From CAYUNE01 sp964446115 (lineage in GTDB: Bacteria; Desulfobacterota; Desulfobulbia; Desulfobulbales; Desulfobulbaceae), in NCBI GenBank assembly GCA_964446115.1, contig CAYUNE010000012.1:1-64000 (forward strand): DNA of 64,000 nt, in the 5' to 3' direction. The position numbers and the translations under genes were made by a program. Below, one piece after another: positions 57,805 through 64,000 of this stretch. Each line of letters starts with the position of its first letter. The first letter of the stretch is position 1. A model generated the notes under the pieces. It saw only the letters and a list, made by a program, of their open reading frames with translations. It had not been told where the DNA came from and ran no database searches.

Positions 57805-59727
57805 CTAGAAGCCGAAACAGGTATACCCCAGCACAAAGAGCACCCCGCCGGCCATATAGACCAGGTAATGGGAAACCCGGCCATCCTGCACCTTCCGCAG
57901 TACGCCGCTGAAGCGCCCGATAGCGGCGGGAACGCCGTTGACGATTTTTTCGATGATGCCGAGATCGACAATACCCAGCAGCACCCGGCGGCTGAAAACC
58001 AGGGTCGGCTCCACCAGGCCCCGGATATAGATCTCGTCGATGAAATATTTGTTAAGCGATAACCGGTAGGCGCGGGGTACACGCCCGGCAACGCGGGCCG
58101 CCAGAGTCGGCCTGAAGATATAGATGTACCAGGCAAGGGCGATCCCAACAGCCCCTGCCAGAATGGAAATCAGCATGAGCAGCAGTTCCGTTGACCCTGA
58201 AAGATGGCCCGGGGGATGTCCCACCACCGGTTCCAGAAAGGCCTCCCAGCGATTATGACCGCCGAGAACATGGGGAATACCGAACCATCCCGCTGCTACG
58301 GCGCCCACCGCCAGGATGAGCAGCGGCACGGTGACCACGGCGGGTGATTCCCTCACATGCCGGCGCTGCTCATCGGTGCCGCGGAATTCTCCGTGGAAGA
58401 CCAGAAAGAGCAACCGGAAGGAGTAGAAGGCGGTGATTCCCGCCACCAGGGTGCCGATAAACCAGGCAAATTTACCGGCCCCCACGGGCGAGACAAAGGC
58501 CATGGCCAGAATCTCGTCCTTGCTGAAAAAACCGGCCAGTCCCGGCACTCCGGAAATGCTCAGGGTAGCCAGCAGAAAGGTGATGTAGGTGATGGGCATA
58601 TACTCTTTCAACCCGCCCATGGAACGGTAGTCCTGCTCATGGTGCATGCCGAGGATGACAGATCCGCAGCCCAGGAAAAGCAAGGCCTTGAAATAGGCGT
58701 GGGTGAAGAGATGGAAAATCCCGGCCCCGTAGGCCCCCACACCGCAACCGATAAACATATAGGCAAGCTGGCTCACCGTGGAATAGGCGACCACCCGCTT
58801 GATATCGGTCTGGGTGAGGGCGATGGTGGCGGCAAAGAGACAGGTCACGGCACCGACAACCGTCACCACGTTGAGGGCGGTCATGGAAAGTGAAAAGATG
58901 GGGTTGCAGCGCGCCACCAGAAAGACACCGGCGGTCACCATGGTGGCGGCATGGATGAGGGCGGAAACCGGGGTGGGGCCTTCCATGGCATCGGGCAGCC
59001 AGACATGCAGCGGCAACTGCGCCGATTTGCCGACCGCCCCGCAGAAGAGCAGCAGGGCCATGGTTGTCGGCAGGTCGAAACTCATGCCGAAGATGGAGAA
59101 ACTATGCCCGGCCATGGCGGAGGCGTGGGCAAAGACCGTCTCATAGTGGAGGGAACCGAAGGTGACGAAGACCAGAAACACGCCCAGGGCAAAACCGAAA
59201 TCGCCGAAGCGGTTGACGATGAAGGCCTTTTTTCCGGCATCGGCCGCCGACACCTTCTCGTAATAGAAACCGATGAGCAGGTAGGAGGAGAGCCCCACCG
59301 CCTCCCAGCCGAAAAAGAGCTGCAGGAAGTTGTTGCCCAACACCAGCATGAGCATGGAGAAGGTGAAAAGACTCAGATAGGAAAAAAATCGGTAATAGCC
59401 GTCTTCACCTTTCATGTAGCCGATGGAGTAGATATGAACCAGGGAGCTGACACCGGTGACGACGATGAGCATGACTGCGGTGAGTTCATCAAGCAGAAAG
59501 CCCACCGAGGCCCGGAAATTGCCCGAATTGATCCAGGTGTAAAGATCGTGATTCAGGGTCCGCCCGTGTCTGACGTCGTTGAAGGCAATGAGCGCGCAGA
59601 AAAAAGAAAGCAGCACGGTGACAATGGGTACCCAGTGACAGCGCACGCCAAGGCGCTTGCCCAGGAGAAAGGTGAAGACAAAGGAGGCAAGCGGCAAAAA
59701 CGGAATGAGGAGCAGATAGGCCGGCAT
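57805..59727 (-). CDS. nuoL: NADH-quinone oxidoreductase-like subunit L
   Basis: A 640-residue antiporter-like subunit with FFGWEAVGLSSYLLIGFYYEK, KSAQLPLHVWLPDAMEGPTPV and a long C-terminal lateral helix region. It is somewhat variable in the C-terminus but of normal length. Together with nuoM and nuoN it makes up the distal proton-pumping arm. It follows nuoK by 3 nt. Confidence 0.96.
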   Translation of the reverse strand: MPAYLLLIPFLPLASFVFTFLLGKRLGVRCHWVPIVTVLLSFFCALIAFNDVRHGRTLNHDLYTWINSGNFRASVGFLLDELTAVMLIVVTGVSSLVHIYSIGYMKGEDGYYRFFSYLSLFTFSMLMLVLGNNFLQLFFGWEAVGLSSYLLIGFYYEKVSAADAGKKAFIVNRFGDFGFALGVFLVFVTFGSLHYETVFAHASAMAGHSFSIFGMSFDLPTTMALLLFCGAVGKSAQLPLHVWLPDAMEGPTPVSALIHAATMVTAGVFLVARCNPIFSLSMTALNVVTVVGAVTCLFAATIALTQTDIKRVVAYSTVSQLAYMFIGCGVGAYGAGIFHLFTHAYFKALLFLGCGSVILGMHHEQDYRSMGGLKEYMPITYITFLLATLSISGVPGLAGFFSKDEILAMAFVSPVGAGKFAWFIGTLVAGITAFYSFRLLFLVFHGEFRGTDEQRRHVRESPAVVTVPLLILAVGAVAAGWFGIPHVLGGHNRWEAFLEPVVGHPPGHLSGSTELLLMLISILAGAVGIALAWYIYIFRPTLAARVAGRVPRAYRLSLNKYFIDEIYIRGLVEPTLVFSRRVLLGIVDLGIIEKIVNGVPAAIGRFSGVLRKVQDGRVSHYLVYMAGGVLFVLGYTCFGF

Positions 59728-59730
59728 TTT

Positions 59731-60033
59731 TTACCCCTGTAACTGATTGATTTCATCAACATGGATCGTATGACGATTCCGATAGACGGAAATAACGATC
59801 CCCAGGCCGATGGCCGCCTCGGCAGCGGCTACGGCGATAATGAAAAATGTAAACATCTGGCCGTGCAGGCTCTCCATATAATGGCTCATGGCCACCAGGT
59901 TGAGATTGACGCCGTTGAGCATCAATTCGATGGAGAGAAACATGAGAATGACGTTGCGACGGATCAGAAAACCGTAGGCGCCGATGGTGAAGAGTATGGC
60001 GGCAAGGCTCATGTACCACGACAAGGGAATCAT
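59731..60033 (-). CDS. nuoK: NADH-quinone oxidoreductase-like subunit K
   Basis: A 100-residue protein with three membrane helices. The conserved glutamates lie in FLSIELMLNGVNLNLVA and AAEAAIGLGI. It overlaps nuoJ by 4 nt. Confidence 0.96.
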   Translation of the reverse strand: MIPLSWYMSLAAILFTIGAYGFLIRRNVILMFLSIELMLNGVNLNLVAMSHYMESLHGQMFTFFIIAVAAAEAAIGLGIVISVYRNRHTIHVDEINQLQG

Positions 60034-60575
60034 TTTTCCTCCTCCGGTCGCTTTCCTTCCCCGGACACGGCACTATCCCGACGGGCGAGAACCATCCCGC
60101 CGATCACCGCGATGAGGAGAATAAGGGCGACGATTTCAAAGGGCAGAATATAGCTGGAGTAGATCTCCTGGCCCAGGGCCCTGGTATGGGTCACCCGGCT
60201 CACGGCGGCAATGGACCAGCTACCGTGGGGTCCGGAGACAAAGGATCGCAGAATGGAGAGCAGGCAGACGAGAAGTCCCACGGCAAAAGCCCCGGCCGCG
60301 AATCTGGAATCCACATATCGGGGAAGCAGCAGCTCCTTTCTGATATCCACCAAAAAGAGCACGAAGAGATAGAGCACCAGAATGGCCCCGGCATAGACGA
60401 TCACCTGCACCGCGGCCAGAAACTCGGCGTTGAGCAGCAGGTAAAGGCCGGCCATGTGGAAGAAGAGTACCAGCACTCCCAGCACGCAGTGCACCGGGTT
60501 GCGAAGATGCACCGCTGCCAGGCCGCAGAAGGTGATGACGAATCCACAGTAGAGAAAAAAGAATTTGGCAAACAT
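60030..60575 (-). CDS. nuoJ: NADH-quinone oxidoreductase-like subunit J
   Basis: ATG 60575 starts two bases after the nuoI stop; the longer upstream frame only shadows nuoI. The 181-residue protein has five membrane helices, with VQVIVYAGAILVLYLFVLFL the recognisable third helix region. It is a membrane-arm subunit. The hydrophilic tail is rich in Glu and Lys. Confidence 0.94.
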   Translation of the reverse strand: MFAKFFFLYCGFVITFCGLAAVHLRNPVHCVLGVLVLFFHMAGLYLLLNAEFLAAVQVIVYAGAILVLYLFVLFLVDIRKELLLPRYVDSRFAAGAFAVGLLVCLLSILRSFVSGPHGSWSIAAVSRVTHTRALGQEIYSSYILPFEIVALILLIAVIGGMVLARRDSAVSGEGKRPEEEK

Positions 60576-60577
60576 GG

Positions 60578-61231
60578 CTATTCCTCCACTCCTTGATCTC
60601 CGCTTTCCGCCTGCCCACCGGGACGGCGGTGACAGCGGCCCACCGGCTGGCCGGCAATGGTCCACTCCCGGGGAACCTTTCTTCTGTTGCCGGCGGCGAT
60701 TCTCTCTTCGGGCAGACCGCGGGGCCGCCAGAAAGGATTGATGTAGGTAGCCGGATCATACTTTTTCTCCGCCATAAAGCGATCCCAGTTACCCAGCAGA
60801 TCCTCCCGGCTGAAGTGGACCGATTCCCGGTCGTAGCTGCAATATTCGTACAGTTCGGTGAGCACCACGGCACCCACCGGACAGACCTCCTCGCAGTAAC
60901 CGCAGTAGATGCAGCGCAGGGCCTCGATCTCATAATTCTCAACCAGCCTAGCTCCCCCCTCCTGCTCGCGGTAACGGATGCGGATGCACCGCGAGGGACA
61001 GACCGTGACGCAGCGCATGCAGGCCACGCATCTGGGCCCGCCCGTGCGCGGATCGCGTGCCAGGGCGTGCATGCCCCGGAAACCGGGAAAGGGTTCCTGC
61101 TTTTCGTCGGGATACTGCCGGGTGATGGGCCTGGAAAACATTCTCTTCAACGTCAGGGCCATGCCCTTGAGAATCTCCACCAGGAAGACGGTTTCCAGCA
61201 GGTTACGTTGTGGTTTATAGTTGACAAGCAT
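60578..61231 (-). CDS. nuoI: NADH-quinone oxidoreductase-like subunit I (two 4Fe-4S clusters)
   Basis: A 217-residue ferredoxin-type subunit with the two motifs CVACMRCVTVCP and CIYCGYCEEVCP. It carries electrons to NuoB and the quinone site. The last 50 residues after the clusters are a charged tail not found in every NuoI. It is coupled to nuoJ and follows nuoH by 49 nt. Confidence 0.95.
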   Translation of the reverse strand: MLVNYKPQRNLLETVFLVEILKGMALTLKRMFSRPITRQYPDEKQEPFPGFRGMHALARDPRTGGPRCVACMRCVTVCPSRCIRIRYREQEGGARLVENYEIEALRCIYCGYCEEVCPVGAVVLTELYEYCSYDRESVHFSREDLLGNWDRFMAEKKYDPATYINPFWRPRGLPEERIAAGNRRKVPREWTIAGQPVGRCHRRPGGQAESGDQGVEE

Positions 61232-61280
61232 GGGTATTTTTCCTCGTCACTTCAAAATCAATTAGGCTGCAGTTTTCTCT

Positions 61281-62249
61281 TCAACCTACCACCGTCTTAA
61301 AGAGGCCGGTCAAAAGGATGTTGAACAACGCCAGGGGAATCATCACCTTCCAACCCAGTTCCATGAGCTGATCATACCGGTAGCGCGGCAGGGTCGAGCG
61401 GATCCACATGAAGAAAAACATGATGGCATAGAGTTTGATCATGAACCAGAAAAAGGGCGGAAAGGGAATGGAAAAGGGCCCGTGCCAGCCGCCGAGGAAG
61501 CAAATGACCCCGATGGAGGCCATGACCATCATGCCGATATACTCGGCCATAAAGAAAAGGGCGTAGCGGAAGCCGGAATATTCGGTGCAATAACCCGAGA
61601 CCAATTCGGTTTCCGCCTCGGGCAGATCAAAGGGCACCCGGTTGGTCTCGGCCAGCATGGCCACCACGAAGACGAAAAAGCCGATGGCCTGGGGAAAGAG
61701 GTACATACCGAAAAAGGAATCACCCTGGGCGGCCACGATCTCGCTGAGATTGAGGGAACCGGCCAGCATCATCACACCCACCAGACTGAGTCCCATGGAG
61801 ATTTCGTAACTGATCACCTGGGCCATGGAGCGCATTCCACCCAAAAAGGTATACTTTGAGTTTGAAGCCCAACCAGCTAAAATAACGCCGTAACTTGCAA
61901 GCGAGCTCATGGCGAAAATAAAGAGCAGGCCAATGTTGAGATCCGCCAGGACCCAACCTGCGGCAAAGGGCAGCACGGCCAGGGAGGCGATCATCGCCGA
62001 CAGACAGATAACCGGCGCGGCGAGAAAACCGGGACGGTCGGCGCATTCCGGGATGATATCCTCCTTGAAAAAGGACTTGATACCGTCGGCAATGGGTTGC
62101 AGCAGGCCGTGGGGTCCCACCCGCATGGGCCCCATGCGTACCTGCATGTGACCGATGATCTTACGTTCAAAATAGGTGGCATAGGCCACATGCAGCATGG
62201 CAATGGTGATGAGAATGACGATTTGAAGAATCATCCAGAACAAGTGCAT
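61281..62249 (-). CDS. nuoH: NADH-quinone oxidoreductase-like subunit H
   Basis: A 322-residue membrane subunit forming part of the quinone pocket. Recognisable segments are MQVRMGPMRVGPHGLLQPIADG, ETNRVPFDLPEAETELVSGY and FFMWIRSTLPRYRYDQLM. It follows nuoD directly; E, F and G genes that separate D and H in other bacteria are missing here. Confidence 0.96.
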   Translation of the reverse strand: MHLFWMILQIVILITIAMLHVAYATYFERKIIGHMQVRMGPMRVGPHGLLQPIADGIKSFFKEDIIPECADRPGFLAAPVICLSAMIASLAVLPFAAGWVLADLNIGLLFIFAMSSLASYGVILAGWASNSKYTFLGGMRSMAQVISYEISMGLSLVGVMMLAGSLNLSEIVAAQGDSFFGMYLFPQAIGFFVFVVAMLAETNRVPFDLPEAETELVSGYCTEYSGFRYALFFMAEYIGMMVMASIGVICFLGGWHGPFSIPFPPFFWFMIKLYAIMFFFMWIRSTLPRYRYDQLMELGWKVMIPLALFNILLTGLFKTVVG

Positions 62250-62314
62250 TTGATCTCCCCTGTTTCAGGTCTTGCGGTTACGTTCCCGTCTCCCCGGCGG
62301 TGAGCCGCGGTCCC

Positions 62315-63559
62315 TCAGCGGTCGCACTCGCCGAGCACCACATCCAAAGTACCGATAATGGCGATGAGATCCGCCACCATGGCGCCGGTGGCCAGTTCGG
62401 GCAGGGCGCCGATGTGGATGAAAGAAGGTGAGCGGATGTGCATGCGGTACGGCCGCCCCGAACCGTCGCTGATAAAGTAGAAACCCAGTTCTCCCTTGGG
62501 CACCTCGGTGGAGACGTAGACATCGCCTTCCATGTAGACACCGCGATCTTCCACCAGTTTGATCAGGGCCGATCCCCCGGTGGCGGCGGCCCGGCAGCGT
62601 TGCGGAACAGACATATCCATCACCAGGTCCGGGGCATCCCGGCAGATGATGGGGCCGGGAGGCAGCTGGTCAAGGCATTGCCGCAGAATCCGTACCGACT
62701 GCCGGAGTTCCTCCATGCGGCAGCGATAGCGGGCATAGGTATCACCGGTTTCACCGATGGGAACCTCGAAATCCATGCGGTCATAGACATCGTAGGGCCG
62801 ATGTTTGCGGACATCGTAGTCCACTCCGGAGCCGCGCAGCGAGGCGCCGGTGAGGCCCAGTTCCACCGCCCTGTCCGCTGAAATCGTGCCGATGCCCATG
62901 GTTCGCTTCAGCCAGATGCGGTTGGTATCGATGAGAGTTTCGTACTCCTCTATCCAGCCTTCGAACTCGTCGGTGAAGGTTTCCAGGGCCTCCATGAAGT
63001 GATGGGTCACATCCTGGCGTACGCCGCCGATGCGGGGATAGGAAAAGGTGAGCCGGGCGCCGCAGAGTTCCTCGAACATGTCGAGCAGCTGTTCCCGTTC
63101 GCGGAAACAGTAAAGGAAAACGGTCATGGCGCCGATATCCAGGGCATGGGTGGCCAGCCAGAGCAGATGTCCGGCGCAGCGTGACATCTCGCAGACAATG
63201 GTTCTGATGTACATGGCCCGCAGGGTGGGCTCGATACCCAGCAGTTTCTCCACCGCAACGCAATAGCCGACGTTGTTGGCCATGGCGGCGATGTAGTCCA
63301 GCCGGTCGGTGAGCACCATGCCCTGGGCGTAGGTGCGATGCTCGGCGATTTTTTCAAAACCGCGGTGCAGGTATCCCACCCGGGGCGTACAGCGATGGAT
63401 CGTCTCGCCATCCAGCTCGAGATCGACCCTGAGCACACCGTGGGTTGCAGGGTGCTGAGGTCCCATGCGCAGGGAGTAATATTCCTCCTCTTGGCCCGAG
63501 GAGACCGGAATTTCCAGGGTGGTGCAATCCGGAGTTTTCGCAGAGGAATGGGTATTCAT
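62315..63559 (-). CDS. nuoD: NADH-quinone oxidoreductase-like subunit D
   Basis: ATG 63559 (MNTHSSAK) is preferred to a TTG three codons upstream. The 414-residue protein has the quinone-reduction motifs GPQHPATHGVLRV, VGYLHRGFEKIAEHRTY and the hydrogenase-like fold, here not fused to NuoC. The C-terminal region ends in DVVLGECDR. It starts 19 nt after nuoC. Confidence 0.96.
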   Translation of the reverse strand: MNTHSSAKTPDCTTLEIPVSSGQEEEYYSLRMGPQHPATHGVLRVDLELDGETIHRCTPRVGYLHRGFEKIAEHRTYAQGMVLTDRLDYIAAMANNVGYCVAVEKLLGIEPTLRAMYIRTIVCEMSRCAGHLLWLATHALDIGAMTVFLYCFREREQLLDMFEELCGARLTFSYPRIGGVRQDVTHHFMEALETFTDEFEGWIEEYETLIDTNRIWLKRTMGIGTISADRAVELGLTGASLRGSGVDYDVRKHRPYDVYDRMDFEVPIGETGDTYARYRCRMEELRQSVRILRQCLDQLPPGPIICRDAPDLVMDMSVPQRCRAAATGGSALIKLVEDRGVYMEGDVYVSTEVPKGELGFYFISDGSGRPYRMHIRSPSFIHIGALPELATGAMVADLIAIIGTLDVVLGECDR

Positions 63560-63577
63560 GATCGGCAAAACCCTTCT

Positions 63578-64000
63578 TTATTTTTTCTTTGAATCCGCCA
63601 ACAGCTCGGGATAGAAGTCAAAACGCCGCAGCTGCATGGCCTTTTCCTTCAGCCTGACCATACCCTGCCACTCGCTGTCGCCGCGCAGAGGATACTCCTT
63701 GCGCAGCGGGTGTCCCTGCCAATCCGCGGGCAGCAGGATGCGGCGCAGGTCCGGATGTCCCCGAAAGGAGATACCCAGGAGATCGTAGCATTCCCGCTCC
63801 GGCCAGTCGGCCCCGCTCCAGAGGGGGGTGATGGAATCGATCACCGCGTCTTCCTCCGGTACCTGGGCCCGCAAGCGGATCATGTGGCGTTCGCTCATGG
63901 AGTAGAGGTGATAGACAACTTCGAAACGCTCCAGCCCGGTCATATCACGTGCTTTATTGTCAACCCCGCAGAGACACATCATATGATTCATGCGGGTCTT
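63578..64000 (-). CDS. nuoC: NADH-quinone oxidoreductase-like subunit C (5' end cut by window)
   Basis: The frame stays open to the right edge, so the true start is outside the window. The 140 residues seen contain the family motif ERFEVVYHLYSM and the C-terminal WSGADWPERECYDLLGISFRGHPDLRRIL, which is split here to mark the 30-kDa subunit signature. It is separate from nuoD, and A and B subunits presumably lie upstream, outside the window. Confidence 0.93.
   Translation of the reverse strand, partial: KTRMNHMMCLCGVDNKARDMTGLERFEVVYHLYSMSERHMIRLRAQVPEEDAVIDSITPLWSGADWPERECYDLLGISFRGHPDLRRILLPADWQGHPLRKEYPLRGDSEWQGMVRLKEKAMQLRRFDFYPELLADSKKK

Overview
The window reads as one contiguous chromosomal stretch of a Gram-negative anaerobe, most likely a member of the Desulfobacterota near Desulfobulbales. 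This is inferred from three multiheme c-type cytochrome genes (12, 8 and 9 CxxCH motifs, one of the octaheme tetrathionate reductase type), a complex I operon running C-D-H-I-J-K-L-M-N with no E, F or G genes, a full MlaA/C/D/E/F lipid transport operon, and small cysteine-rich proteins typical of that group. Gene density is high, GC content is moderately high, and no prophage, insertion sequence with a transposase, or CRISPR array is visible.

Left part (1-10.4 kb): the 5' end of a KAP-type P-loop NTPase, an ATP-grasp protein, acylphosphatase, DNA ligase LigA, a 4-oxalocrotonate tautomerase homologue and GalE. Two large dynamin-like GTPase genes follow, separated by an oppositely oriented cache-HAMP sensor gene that has no output domain. 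That gene is bracketed by inverted copies of a 103-nt repeat with terminal inverted repeats; a third, degraded copy lies near position 1000.

Redox and envelope part (10.4-24 kb): an AI-2E family permease; a tight three-gene operon for a TPR plus beta-barrel protein, a beta-helix lipoprotein and a 12-heme cytochrome; an octaheme cytochrome ending in a 25-bp perfect palindromic terminator; the mlaEFDAC operon with a cyclic-nucleotide-binding-domain gene at its end; tRNA-Thr(CGT); and a 9-heme cytochrome gene overlapping rlpA.

Biosynthesis and signalling part (24-43 kb): trpEGDCF (no trpBA here) downstream of rpsT and its terminator; a secreted pentapeptide-repeat protein and a secreted nuclease; a sigma-54 activator; a chemosensory operon (cheA with a C-terminal receiver, a PilJ-like MCP, cheW, cheB, cheR); and an operon of two small unknown proteins with hisI, hisG and engB.

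Right part (43-64 kb): lepA, rpoH, a DegT-family aminotransferase, a TPR protein, greA, a FadR-like TetR regulator with a clear palindromic operator, a purD-purE fusion gene, tsaC with an Hpt gene overlapping it, a hemerythrin-PAS protein, and nuoN to nuoC on the minus strand, with nuoC cut by the window edge.

The most interesting candidates are the barrel/beta-helix/12-heme operon (possible outer-membrane electron conduit), the paired GTPases whose G3 motif is DxxD instead of DxxG, and the repeat family that brackets the gene between them. All assignments come from reading the sequence and recalled family motifs; no database search was run.
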